Of a stretch of DNA of 64,000 bases, positions 35,195-57,933 are shown piece by piece. The position numbers were made by a program, and so were the translations under genes. Positions within the stretch are counted from its first letter, which is position 1; each line of letters starts with the position of its first letter. The notes beneath the pieces are model-generated. The model was not told the DNA's origin and ran no database searches. It saw only the letters and a program-made list of their open reading frames with translations. Source of the DNA: Neocallimastix lanati (nom. inval.) (Eukaryota; Neocallimastigomycota; Neocallimastigomycetes; Neocallimastigales; Neocallimastigaceae); the NCBI GenBank assembly GCA_016946835.1, contig JACVTC010000072.1, forward strand, positions 799,001-863,000. The letters are read 5' to 3'.

Positions 35195-35485
35195 AACAGT
35201 TAGACATCAATAATAATAAATAAATAAATGAATAAATAAATAGTTAAATAAATTGGTAGACATAAAATATTTTTTTTCTAATATTATTAAAAGTTATGGC
35301 TAAGGTAGATTTGATACAATTACACGTGATAATTTCGATGTTTCTATTTTTTTTTTTTTTAAAAATTTAATAAAGTTATATTTAATTATTTTAATCTAAC
35401 TTTAAAAATAAACATTTTTATTATATTAATTATTATGTATTAGTAATTCATTTTTTCTGTATTTTATTTATTTTTAGAAATTTTC
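34217..35485. other. A/T-rich intergenic region with short tandem repeats
   Basis: No gene seen. About 55-bp units containing AACAGTTAGACAGCAATAAT plus (AAAT)n repeat three times at about 35,050-35,225. The segment 35,240-35,360 duplicates 26,465-26,600. Confidence 0.55.
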
Positions 35486-36098
35486 ATTTTCATTTTCTTT
35501 TCCTTTTTTTTTTATATAAACTTTTTTTTTTTTTTTTTTTATATTTTAATTAATATTATTATATATATATATAATATGATTTTAAATAATGATACTACAT
35601 TAAAATAAATTATACTGAATTTTTTTTTTTTAATTTTTATTTAATTATTATCATATATATATTGATTTTAAATAATAATGTTACATTTAAATAAATTATA
35701 CTAAAATTATTATTATTATTATTATTATTTTTCATTTTCATTCATTTTCATTTTCATTTTCTTTTCCTTTTTTTTTTTATATAAACTTTTTTTTTTTTTA
35801 AATTTTAATTAATATTATTATATATATATAATATGATTTTAAATAATGATGCTACATTAAAATAAATTATACTAAAAAAAAAATGATCTCTAGTTCTTGT
35901 TATTTGTAATCTTTACTTTTGGAAAATATAAACTTTTTTTTTTAATTTTTATTTTTTTTTTTTTTTTTAAATTTTAATTAATATTATTATATATATATAA
36001 TATGATTTTAAATAATGATGCTACATTAAAATAAATTATACTGAAAAAAAAATGATCTCTAGTTCTTGTTATTTGTAATCTTTACTTTTGGAAAATAT

Positions 36099-36138
<40 letters not shown>

Positions 36139-36920
36139 AATTAAAATTTTTATTTAATTATTATCATATATATATTGGTTTTAAATAATAATGTTAAATT
36201 TAAATAAATTATACTAAAATTATTATTATTATTATTTTTCATTTTCATTCATTTTCATTTTCATTTTCTTTTCCTTTTTTTTTTATATAAACTTTTTTTT
36301 TTTTTTTTTTTTTAAAATTTTAATTAATATTATATATATATATATAATATAATTTTAAATAATGATGCTACTTTAAAATAAATTATACTGAAAAAAAAAA
36401 TGATCACTAGTTCTTGTTATTTGTAATCTTTACTTTTGGAAAATATAAACTTTTTTTTTTAATTTTTATTTTTTTTTTTTTTTTTTAAATTTTAAATAAT
36501 GATGGTACATTAAAATAAATTATACTAAAAAAAAATGATCTCTAGTTCTTGTTATTTGTAATCTTTACTTTTGGAAAATATAAACTTTTTTTTTTAATTT
36601 TTATTTTTTTTTTTTTTTTTAAATTTTAATTAATATTATTATATATATATAATATGATTTTAAATAATGATGCTACATTAAAATAAATTATACTGAAAAA
36701 AAAATGATCTCTAGTTCTTGTTATTTGTAATCTTTACTTTTGGAAAATATAAACTTTTTTTTTTAATTTTTATTTTTTTTTTTTTTTTTTAAATTTTAAT
36801 TAATATTATTATATATATATAATATGATTTTAAATAATGATGCTACATTAAAATAAATTATACTGAAAAAAAAATGATCTCTAGTTCTTGTTATTTGTAA
36901 TCTTTACTTTTGGAAAATAT

Positions 36921-36964
<44 letters not shown>

Positions 36965-37272
36965 AATTAAAATTTTTATTTAATTATTATCATATATATA
37001 TTGATTTTAAATAATAATGTTAAATTTAAATAAATTATACTAAAATTATTATTATTATTATTTTTCATTTTCATTTCATTTTCATTTTCATTTTCTTTTC
37101 CTTTTTTTTTTATATAAACTTTTTTTTTTTTTTTTTTTTAAAATTTTAATTAATATTATTATATATATATAATATGATTTTAAATAATGATGCTACATTA
37201 AAATAAATTATACTGAAAAAAAAAAATGATCTCTAGTTCTTGTTATTTGTAATCTTTACTTTTGGAAAATAT

Positions 37273-37312
<40 letters not shown>

Positions 37313-37948
37313 AATTAAAATTTTTATTTAATTATTATCATATATATATTGGTTTTAAATAATAATGTTAAATTTAAATAAATTATACTAAAATTATTAT
37401 TATTATTATTTTTCATTTTCATTCATTTTCATTTTCATTTTCTTTTCCTTTTTTTTTTATATAAACTTTTTTTTTTTTTTTTTTTTTTTAAAATTTTAAT
37501 TAATATTATATATATATATATAATATAATTTTAAATAATGATGCTACTTTAAAATAAATTATACTGAAAAAAAAAATGATCACTAGTTCTTGTTATTTGT
37601 AATCTTTACTTTTGGAAAATATAAACTTTTTTTTTTAATTTTTATTTTTTTTTTTTTTTTAAATTTTAAATAATGATGGTACATTAAAATAAATTATACT
37701 AAAAAAAAAATGATCTCTAGTTCTTGTTATTTGTAATCTTTACTTTTGGAAAATATAAACTTTTTTTTTTAATTTTTATTTTTTTTTTTTTTTTTAAATT
37801 TTAATTAATATTATTATATATATATAATATGATTTTAAATAATGATGCTACATTAAAATAAATTATACTGAAAAAAAAAATGATCTCTAGTTCTTGTTAT
37901 TTGTAATCTTTACTTTTGGAAAATATAAACTTTTTTTTTTAATTTTTA

Positions 37949-37979
<31 letters not shown>

Positions 37980-38102
37980 AATTAATATTATTATATATAT
38001 ATAATATGATTTTAAATAATGATGCTACATTAAAATAAATTATACTGAAAAAAAAATGATCTCTAGTTCTTGTTATTTGTAATCTTTACTTTTGGAAAAT
38101 AT

Positions 38103-38146
<44 letters not shown>

Positions 38147-40809
38147 AATTAAAATTTTTATTTAATTATTATCATATATATATTGATTTTAAATAATAAT
38201 GTTAAATTTAAATAAATTATACTAAAATTATTTTTATTATTATTTTTCATTTTCATTTCATTTTCATTTTCATTTTCTTTTCCTTTTTTTTTTATATAAA
38301 CTTTTTTTTTTTTTTTTTTTTAAAATTTTAATTAATATTATTATATATATATAATATGATTTTAAATAATGATGCTACATTAAAATAAATTATACTGAAA
38401 AAAAAAAATGATCTCTAGTTCTTGTTATTTGTAATCTTTACTTTTGGAAAATATAAACTTTTTTTTTTTTTTTTTAATTTTTATTTAATTATTATCATAT
38501 ATATATTGATTTTAAATAATAATGTTAAATTTAAATAAATTATACTAAAATTATTATTATTATTATTTTTCATTTTCATTCATTTTCATTTTCATTTTCT
38601 TTTCCTTTTTTTTTTATATAAACTTTTTTTTTTTTTTTTTTTTTAAAATTTTAATTAATATTATATATATATATAATATAATTTTAAATAATGATGCTAC
38701 TTTAAAATAAATTATACTGAAAAAAAAAAATGATCTCTAGTTCTTGTTATTTGTAATCTTTACTTTTGGAAAATATAAACTTTTTTTTTTTTTTTTTAAT
38801 TTTTATTTAATTATTATCATATATATATTGATTTTAAATAATAATGTTAAATTTAAATAAATTATACTAAAATTATTATTATTATTATTTTTCATTTTCA
38901 TTCATTTTCATTTTCATTTTCTTTTCCTTTTTTTTTTATATAAACTTTTTTTTTTTTTTTTTTTTTAAAATTTTAATTAATATTATATATATATATAATA
39001 TAATTTTAAATAATGATGCTACTTTAAAATAAATTATACTGAAAAAAAAAATGATCACTAGTTCTTGTTATTTGTAATCTTTACTTTTGGAAAATATAAA
39101 CTTTTTTTTTAATTTTTATTTTTTTTTTTTTTTTTAAATTTTAAATAATGATGGTACATTAAAATAAATTATACTAAAAAAAAAATGATCTCTAGTTCTT
39201 GTTATTTGTAATCTTTACTTTTGGAAAATATAAACTTTTTTTTTTAATTTTTATTTTTTTTTTTTTTTTTAAATTTTAATTAATATTATTATATATATAT
39301 AATATGATTTTAAATAATGATGCTACATTAAAATAAATTATACTGAAAAAAAAAAATGATCTCTAGTTCTTGTTATTTGTAATCTTTACTTTTGGAAAAT
39401 ATAAACTTTTTTTTTTTTTTTAATTTTTATTTAATTATTATCATATATATATTGATTTTAAATAATAATGTTAAATTTAAATAAATTATACTAAAATTAT
39501 TATTATTATTATTTTTCATTTTCATTCATTTTCATTTTCATTTTCTTTTCCTTTTTTTTTTTTTAATTTTTATTTAATTATTATCATATATATATTGATT
39601 TTAAATAATAATGTTAAATTTAAATAAATTATACTAAAATTATTATTATTATTATTTTTCATTTTCATTCATTTTCATTTTCATTTTCATTTTCTTTTCC
39701 TTTTTTTTTTATATAAACTTTTTTTTTTTTTTTTTAAATTTTAATTAATATTATTATATATATATAATATGATTTTAAATAATGATGCTACATTAAAATA
39801 AATTATACTGAAAAAAAAAAATGATCTCTAGTTCTTGTTATTTGTAATCTTTACTTTTGGAAAATATAAACTTTTTTTTTTTTTTTAATTTTTATTTAAT
39901 TATTATCATATATATATTGATTTTAAATAATAATGTTAAATTTAAATAAATTATACTAAAATTATTATTATTATTATTTTTCATTTTCATTCATTTTCAT
40001 TTTCATTTTCTTTTCCTTTTTTTTTATATAAACTTTTTTTTTTTTTTTTTAAATTTTAATTAATATTATTATATATATATAATATGATTTTAAATAATGA
40101 TGCTACATTAAAATAAATTATACTGAAAAAAAAAAATGATCTCTAGTTCTTGTTATTTGTAATCTTTACTTTTGGAAAATATAAACTTTTTTTTTTTTTT
40201 TAATTTTTATTTAATTATTATCATATATATATTGATTTTAAATAATAATGTTAAATTTAAATAAATTATACTAAAATTATTATTATTATTATTTTTCATT
40301 TTCATTCATTTTCATTTTCATTTTCTTTTCCTTTTTTTTTTTTTAATTTTTATTTAATTATTATCATATATATATTGATTTTAAATAATAATGTTAAATT
40401 TAAATAAATTATACTAAAATTATTATTATTATTATTTTTCATTTTCATTCATTTTCATTTTCATTTTCATTTTCTTTTCCTTTTTTTTTTATATAAACTT
40501 TTTTTTTTTTTTTTTAAATTTTAATTAATATTATTATATATATATAATATGATTTTAAATAATGATGCTACATTAAAATAAATTATACTGAAAAAAAAAA
40601 ATGATCTCTAGTTCTTGTTATTTGTAATCTTTACTTTTGGAAAATATAAACTTTTTTTTTTTTTTTAATTTTTATTTAATTATTATCATATATATATTGA
40701 TTTTAAATAATAATGTTAAATTTAAATAAATTATACTAAAATTATTATTATTATTATTTTTCATTTTCATTCATTTTCATTTTCATTTTCTTTTCCTTTT
40801 TTTTTATAT

Positions 40810-40851
<42 letters not shown>

Positions 40852-41300
40852 AATTAATATTATTATATATATATAATATGATTTTAAATAATGATGCTAC
40901 ATTAAAATAAATTATACTGAAAAAAAAATGATCTCTAGTTCTTGTTATTTGTAATCTTTACTTTTGGAAAATATAAACTTTTTTTTTTTTTTTAATTTTT
41001 ATTTAATTATTATCATATATATATTGATTTTAAATAATAATGTTAAATTTAAATAAATTATACTAAAATTATTATTATTATTATTTTTCATTTTCATTCA
41101 TTTTCATTTTCATTTTCTTTTCCTTTTTTTTTATATAAACTTTTTTTTTTTTTAATTTTTATTTAATTATTATCATATATATATTGATTTTAAATAATAA
41201 TGTTACATTTAAATAAATTATACTAAAATTATTATTATTATTATTTTTCATTTTCATTCATTTTCATTTTCATTTTCTTTTCCTTTTTTTTTATATAAAC

Positions 41301-41332
<32 letters not shown>

Positions 41333-41401
41333 AATTAATATTATTATATATATATAATATAATTTTAAATAATGATGCTACTTTAAAATAAATTATACTG
41401 A
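35486..41401. repeat. 5.9-kb satellite with higher-order repeat structure
   Basis: Two related monomer types alternate. Type A (about 15 copies) contains TTATTATCATATATATATTG, ATTTAAATAAATTATACTAA, (TTA)n and TTTTCATTTTCATTCATTTTC. Type B (about 20 copies) contains ATTTTAAATAATGATGCTAC, ATAAATTATACTGAAA and ATGATCTCTAGTTCTTGTTA with TTTACTTTTGGAAAATATAAAC. Both end at a TATAAAC plus T-run border. Larger blocks repeat: a roughly 1.18-kb block (about 36,060-37,240 and 37,240-38,420), a roughly 321-bp A+B block, and an exact 780-bp period (39,361 onward against 40,141 onward, about 690 bp apparently without a change). No ORF. Confidence 0.95.
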
Positions 41402-41613
41402 AATTATTATTTAAAGTCAATTTACAATTTAGGTAATAATTAATTGATGAACTTCTATAATATTTATATATATAATAAGCAAATATATAATTTTTTTTTC
41501 AAAATAAATAAAAATAACATTTATTAATTAAAACTTTTACACATCACTTTTTTTTTTTTTTTTAAAAAAAAAGAATATATTAAATTTAATTATATAATTG
41601 GAAAGTGTGATAG

Positions 41614-41650
<37 letters not shown>

Positions 41651-41956
41651 ATGTGCAATCCTAAAACAATAACCTTTTTATTATTGTATTAGAATCAATT
41701 TTTATTTATATATAATCCATTTTAAAATTAATAAAAAATGAAATAAAGAATAAAAAGAAAAATATTTTTTTTTTATACTTTTATTTATTATTATTAATTT
41801 TTTTTATAATATTCACAATTATTATTTTATTTATATATAATCCATTTTAAAATTAATAAAAAATGAAATAAAGAATAAAAAGAAAAATATTTTTTTTTTA
41901 TACTTTTATTTATTATTATTAATTTTTTTTTATAATATTCACAATTATTAAAGTTG
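41402..41956. other. A/T-rich DNA with a roughly 120-bp direct duplication
   Basis: Two near-identical units (about 41,704-41,823 and 41,827-41,948) contain TATATAATCCATTTTAAAAT and ATGAAATAAAGAATAAAAAG and end at TAATATTCACAATTATT. The second unit touches the last exon of the next gene, so the 3' UTR of that gene may be duplicated. Confidence 0.7.
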
Positions 41957-51332
<9,376 letters not shown>

Positions 51333-53421
51333 TTTTCTCTCCTTTTTTGTTTTTTTAACTCTATATTATTTTCATCCCTTTTTTCTTCAACCTTTTCTTT
51401 TCTGTTTATTAAAAATATTTTACAAAAAAAATTAATAAAAAAAAAATAAAAAAAAAAGATAATTTAATTCATGTTCATTATTGTTTCAAATGTTCAGAAT
51501 TATAATTAAAGTGTATTAATAATTATAATAATTATGACTTCATTGTAAATCATTGTAAAATGTTAAAAAATATAGAACTTAAATAATTATTAAATTTATA
51601 AAAAAAACAAATAAACAAAAACAAAGAACAAAAATAAAAATATAAAACCAAAAAATAAAAGAACAAAAACAAAAAAATATATATATATATAATGGAAAAT
51701 TTTATCTCATGTAATTAGATTACAATATTCTATTAAATTTCTAAAGTTAATTTATAATATATGGAGTTTTTTTTGTAAATCTTTTTTAATATATTTTTTT
51801 TACTTTTTTCCTTTAAAAAGAAAAAAGAGTTTTAAAGCTTTTATAGTAATAACTAAATCTAATGGTTAATATAATTTTTTTTTTTTTTTTTTTTTAATTT
51901 TAAATTTTTTATTTTTCTCTTTAATTTTAATTTTATTTATTAAAATTTTATTTTAATTATTATTTTTTCCTTTATTCTTTTTTTTTTTTTTTTATAATTC
52001 TATAGAAATATATATATATATATATTTAAATGTATATAATAAATAAAATTAATAAAAATAAAAAAAGGCATTCTTGATTCATATTCATAAGTGCTTCAGA
52101 TGTTTGAGATTATAATTAAAATTGTTTTAATAAATAAGATAATTTCGACTTTGATTAAAAAGTTAGAAGTTTTTGGAACATAAATAACATTTATTTATTG
52201 ATATATACGTAAAACAATAACTAAAATAATATAAAATGGAAAATTTTTCTTATGTAATTAAAAATTAGATTACTGTCATATATTAAATCTTTGAAGTTAA
52301 TATAATCCTATTTTAATTGTTTTTATTTTTTGTTTCATCACTTCATCACTTAAATTTTAATTTTTTTTTATAAATTTATTTTAATAATTTTTTTTTCTTA
52401 TTTTGAATAAAGTTTTTGGGTTTTAAACCTTAATATAGCTAATGAATAATATAAATTAATAATATTTTTTTTATTAAAAAAAAAAAAAAAAAAAAAAAAT
52501 TAAACTTTAAAAATATTAATATTATTACGTATTAGTAATTTATCATTTCAGGAATTATTAAATACTTTTAATCAATTTCTTTATTATTATTTATAATTTA
52601 TTTATTTTTTTTTTAAAAACTATTTTTTTTTTTTTTTTTTTATTTTGTCTTCTTTATTTATTTTTTCTAATTTTGCTGTTATTAAATACAATTAAATACT
52701 TTTAAATTAATTTCTTTATTATTAACATAATAAATTTGTATTTTATAATATTTAATAATAATTTTATAAGTTATTTTGCTTTAATTTAAAAAAAAAAAAA
52801 AAGAAAGAAAAAAAAAATTATTATTTTTTACATATGTCATTATTTTACTAATTAAATAATGTTTCCTATGCTTTTAATTTTAGCTAAAATTTTTTTTAGA
52901 AGTTAATAATTAAATAATTAACAGATTAGTTAGAGTTATTTGTAGTATTTAGAAAAGTGATAACAATGGATAGATTATTTATATTGAAATGATTAAAATT
53001 TTAATTTTTTTTTTATTTATAAATTTATTTTAATAATCTTTTTTTCTTATTTTGAATAAAGTTTTTGGGTTTTAAACCTTAATATGACTAATGAATAATA
53101 TAAATTAATTTTTTTTTTTTATTTTAAAAAAAAAAAAATTAAAACTTTAAAAATATTAATATTATTATGTATTAGTAATTTATCATTTCAGGAATTATTA
53201 AATACTTTTAATCAATTTCTTTATTATTATTACTATTATAATTTATTTTTTTTTTTTTAAAAAACTATTTTTTTTTATATTTTGTCTTCTTTATTTATTT
53301 TTTCTAATTTTGCTGTTATTAAATACAATTGAATACTTTTAAATTAATTTCTTTATTATTAACATAATAAATTTGTATCTTATAATATTTAATAATAAAT
53401 TTATAAGTTATTTTGCTTTAA

Positions 53422-53456
<35 letters not shown>

Positions 53457-54160
53457 ATTATTATTTTTGCATATGCCATTATTTTACTAATTAAGTAATG
53501 TTTCCTATGCTTTTAATTTTAGCTAAAATTTTTTTAATAAGTAAATAATTAAATAATTAACAGATTAGTTAAAATTATTTGTAGTATTTAGAAAAGTGAT
53601 ACCAATGGATAGATTATTTATATTGAAATGATTAAATTAATTATATGATATATAATTAATTATTTTATTTATTTATTTATTTTTGATAAAGAATAATTAT
53701 TATCAAATATTAAGAGCAGCATAAATATTCAATTGAAAATGAAATTAAATTTATAATCAATGAAAAACAATAGTGAAAATTATATTTATAGGTAATTCAT
53801 TATATATAAATTTAAAATTTCATTGTTCTCTTTTTATTTCAAATAATAAAGAATTGTTGATATATAAATTTGAAAAAAATAAAAAAATGGAAAAAAATAA
53901 AATAAAATAAAAGGTAGCTATTTAATAATGTGGTTAAAACTAAGTTATATTTTTATAATTTGATATTATATTATTTTATAAAGTTAAATAAAATTTAAAA
54001 ATAAATTTTAATGACACTAACTAAAAAATAAAATATTAAATAAATAATAATGAAAATAAACATATTATAATGTTAAAAATAATGAGAAATTTAATTATTA
54101 ATATATTTAAATTATAAATATTAAATATTGATTGATATTTAATTTTCAATAGAACTTCAA
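51333..54160. other. A/T-rich intergenic region with a roughly 650-bp tandem duplication
   Basis: Units at about 52,352-52,996 and 53,004-53,640 share AATAAAGTTTTTGGGTTTTA, AATTTATCATTTCAGGAATT, TTTTGCTGTTATTAAATAC and ATGGATAGATTATTTATATT. A second, more diverged pair lies at about 51,465-51,760 and 52,065-52,310 (TGGAAAATTTT, ATGTAATTA). No gene is seen. The region just above 51,332 should contain the promoter of the minus-strand gene, but I recognise no motif. Confidence 0.6.
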
Positions 54161-54965
54161 GAAAATAAATAATAAAATAAAATAAATAGTAGAATATGAA
54201 TATAAAGTACAGATTGAATAAAATAAAATAAAATAAAATAAATAGTAGAAATATAAATGTAAAGTACAGATTGAATAAAATAAAATAAATAGTAGAATAT
54301 GAATATAAAGTACAGATTGAATAAAATAAAATAAAATAAAATAAATAGTAGAAATATAAATGTAAAGTACAGATTGAATAAAATAAAATAAATAGTAGAA
54401 TATGAATATAAAGTACAGATTGAATAAAATAAAATAAAATAAAATAAATAGTAGAAATATAAATGTAAAGTACAGATTGAATAAAATAAAATAAATAGTA
54501 GAATATGAATATAAAGTACAGATTGAATAAAATAAAATAAAATAAAATAAATAGTAGAAATATAAATGTAAAGTACAGATTGAATAAAATAAAATAAAAT
54601 AAAATAAAATAAAATAAAATAAAATAAAATAAAATAAAATAAAATAAAATAAAATAAAATAAAATAAAATAAAATAAAATAAAATAAAATAAAATAAAAT
54701 AAAATAAAATAAAATAAATAGTAGAACATAAATATAAAGTACAGATTAAATAAAATAAAATAAAATAAAATAAAATAAATAGTAGAACATAAATATAAAG
54801 TACAGATTAAATAAAATAAAATAAAATAAAATAAAATAAATAGTAGAACATAAATATAAAGTACAGATTAAATAAAATAAAATAAAATAAAATAAAATAA
54901 AATAAAATAAAATAAAATAAAATAAAATAAAATAAAATAAAATAAAATAAATAGTAAAATATTAA
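54160..54965. repeat. (AAAAT)n array with embedded AGTAGAA...GTACAGATT units
   Basis: Pure AAAAT pentamers (54,580-54,715 and 54,860-54,950) alternate with units TAGTAGAATATGAATATAAA or TAGTAGAAATATAAATGTAA followed by GTACAGATT. The two variants alternate regularly, giving a roughly 115-bp dimer repeat from 54,185 to 54,580. Confidence 0.9.
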
Positions 54966-54994
54966 ATAAGAAAGTACAGATACTATCAGTCCAT

Positions 54995-55830
54995 AATTTT
55001 AAATCGTTTTGTTATATTGAATAGCTCCATGAAAATATTTCTGATCCATAAAACCTTCTTTACACATTCGCTGGTAGAAATATATTCGGCTTCGGCAGTA
55101 AATGTGGCAAATAATGATTGCTTTTTTCGATTGCCAGCAAATTGGATCCATACCCATTAGAATTATACATCCGGAGGTGGATTTTCTATCATCTGGATCT
55201 CCAGCATAATCCGAGTTTGTATAAGCTAGTATTTCACCTTTACCTTTATATGTGATTTTGTAATCTTTTGTATAGTTTAAGTATTTTAAATTATTTATAA
55301 CCTTTTTCCAGTTATCCATCGTGGGATTTTTCGGAATGTCTTGCAACTTTACCTGTGGTATATGCTATGACTGGTCTGGTATAACGTACTAAATATATAA
55401 GTGATCCTATAGCACTTTTATATGTTGTTTTGTCAAATTTCTTATTGTTGGTTGATAATTTAATTATTCCTGATCATGGTGTTTTTGCTTTTTCTAATAT
55501 TTGTTAACTCTGAATTTTTATAAAATGTCATTTTAGTTGTGTTTGCAAAATGGTGTAATTGAAATTACTTTTCTTCGATTTTGATTCCTAGTCGATAGTC
55601 CGCTTTGTTGTATTTTGATATTTTCTGGGTTGTACGGAAGTTGAGTAAGTTTTTCTAATACCATTTCTAATACAGAATTTTTCCACCTTTTTATTGCAAT
55701 ATTCTAGACTTTGATCTCTGTTCCGAAATTTTTAATTTTCTCGTCAATTTGGTTATTTAGATAGGCAAAGAAATTTATAATTATGTTTGGAGCTTCTGAT
55801 TTATTTTCTTGTAAGAAAACTCAACTATTC
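54995..55830 (-). pseudogene. Ty1/copia relic, internally deleted and frameshifted
   Basis: Minus-strand fragments match the intact copia in the same order: SEAPNIIINFFAYLNNQI (integrase), LGIKIEEK and KSAIGSLIYLVRYTRP (end of reverse transcriptase), and AYTNSDYAGDPDDRKSTSG with DPICWQSKK (RNase H), ending YNKTI. The integrase fragment jumps to late reverse transcriptase, so the centre is deleted. Stops and frameshifts are numerous. The 115-codon RNase H frame (54,999-55,346) is the longest intact piece. It belongs to a related but distinct subfamily. No LTR is recognised. Confidence 0.8.
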
Positions 55831-55889
55831 AAATAGCAAGAAATATAAATAAAAAAATACCTCCAGTCGTAACAACATTTGATACAATT

Positions 55890-56880
55890 CCGAATGACGA
55901 ATGAATCAGAATATTATAAAACAAAAAGAAATGAAAATTTTATGATATTCAAAAATTCTAATATTATTATTTTTCAATCACCATTCCAGGCAATATTATT
56001 TATGCAATATAATATAGATATTTTTTGCAGATGATGCATTTAAAAATTGCATCAAAATGTGGTTATCAAGTGTTCATTACTAGAACTTATGTTAAGGAAT
56101 TGAATAGTTTTTTACACTACTTCCTTTTCAATATTAAAAAATAAAGAACAAAGAACTTATGACGTGTTATTTGAAGAAATAAAGAAAAATACCGAAAATA
56201 ATAATAATATTATAATTACACCAAAAAATTTTCATTGTGATTTTGAAAAAGGTATCTCTATGCTACTAAAAAAAGTGTTTCCTGATATATATATCAAATA
56301 CTGTATTTAGCATTATAAATTAAAAAAAAAAAATAAATTATATCGTAAAGAAGTGGTAAATAATATTGATTTATATATTTATTATAAATTTATTTTAAAC
56401 TTTCCTTTTATAAACCCTGAATATATAAATGGTATTATAATAAAATTAAAAAGTGAGTTTTTTGAGCATAAATATGACAATTTTTGGGATTTTTAGAATA
56501 CTTTGAAATAACTTAATTAAAAGATTATGAAATTAAACATTGGAATTATTATGATAATATAAAACATATAACAAATAATGCTTCAGAATCATTCAACAAT
56601 TATTTAAACAATTTATTTCCAAAAAAGTCTCATTTTTAAAAATTTTTATTAACTTTTCAATAAGTAGATTCATTATTCGATGATGATTACAAAATGAGGA
56701 AAAGTGGATTTGGGGAAAAAAAAAACAAAAAAAATTAAGATGAGCTTATGAAATAAATACATTAATTAAATATTACAAGAAATATGGAAATTCCATTAAA
56801 AAAAAGAAAAAAGAAGAAGAAATGAGTTTGTTGTATTATGATATAAATGTCTAAGAGATAAAAATATTAAAATTATTAAT
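55890..56880 (+). pseudogene. MULE-type DNA transposase relic
   Basis: Broken plus-strand frames give fragments typical of Mutator-like transposases: IIIFQSPFQAILFMQYNIDI, KCGYQVFITRTYVKEL, FYTTSFSILKNKEQRTYDVL, FHCDFEKGISMLLKKVFPDI and, further on, TNNASESFNNYLNNLF and DSLFDDDYKMRKSGF. The order agrees with the MULE domain (second catalytic Asp in the DFE motif). At least four stops or frameshifts separate them. Terminal inverted repeats were not found. A related plant FAR1-type or other derived transposase is the alternative. Confidence 0.6.
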
Positions 56881-57874
56881 TAAAAAATAAATAATTAATA
56901 TCTAACCAAAAAATGACCAAATGAAATGATCAATATAATTTGTCGAATTACAATTAATTAATATTTAAAATAATTTTTAATAAAAAAAGAACAGTGAATT
57001 GGATTTTTTATTTAATTAATTGTTTAAAAATTTTAATACTTTCATATAAATAAGAGTTTAAATATACATTATTATCCTCAAAGAAATAATAATATATTTT
57101 TGCAATTAAATATTATTAAATAACTATTTCAAAAGAAATAATAGTATATAATCACAATTAAATATTATTACATAATTATTTCAAAAGAAATAATAATATA
57201 TAATCACAATTAAATATTATTACATAATTATTTCAAAAGAAATAATAATATATTTTTACAATTAAATATTATTAAATAATTATTTCAAAAGAAATAATAA
57301 TATATTCTATTAAAAATGATTTATAAAAAAGTTTTTTTTTTTATAAAAAAATATTTTTACGAATTGAACATTATTAATTTAATTATTAAAAAAATACGCC
57401 ACATATGAAAATACGCCACATTGCGAAATGCAATGATTGCGAAATGTACCATATACCCTAATTAACTTAGATTGGAAAGAAATAAATTAAACTGTGTTAA
57501 TTATTAAAAAAAGTAAAATGTTTTAAATATTTTCTTAATTATTTTTTTTAACAAAAGACTGAATAATAAATATTAATTTATTTATAATTAATAATTAAAT
57601 TTAAATAATAAAAATAAATAATAAATAGTTAAATATAAATAATAAATAATTATATAATTATTTTAAATATAATTATTTTAAATATAAAAAGTATAATAAA
57701 AAATAATAAAAATAAAAAAAAATCTTTAACCCTAATTAGATACTATTTATTAAAATTATTTTTTTTATTAATTTATTTATTAATGTATTTATTAAAATTT
57801 TAAAAGGCCACATTTTCCGAAATGCAATACTCTGGCAATGAATAAACAAACAAACAAACAAACAAACAAACAAA

Positions 57875-57933
<59 letters not shown>

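Noticed and set aside
35486-41401. Satellite as an assembly duplication artefact
   Set aside because: Not excluded, but many monomers differ by point changes and homopolymer length, so most of the array must be real. Only the exact 780-bp pair is doubtful.
54157-54729. 190-codon frame on the minus strand
   Set aside because: Translation of (AAAAT)n and its spacer units; it has only Phe, Tyr, Ile and Leu blocks.
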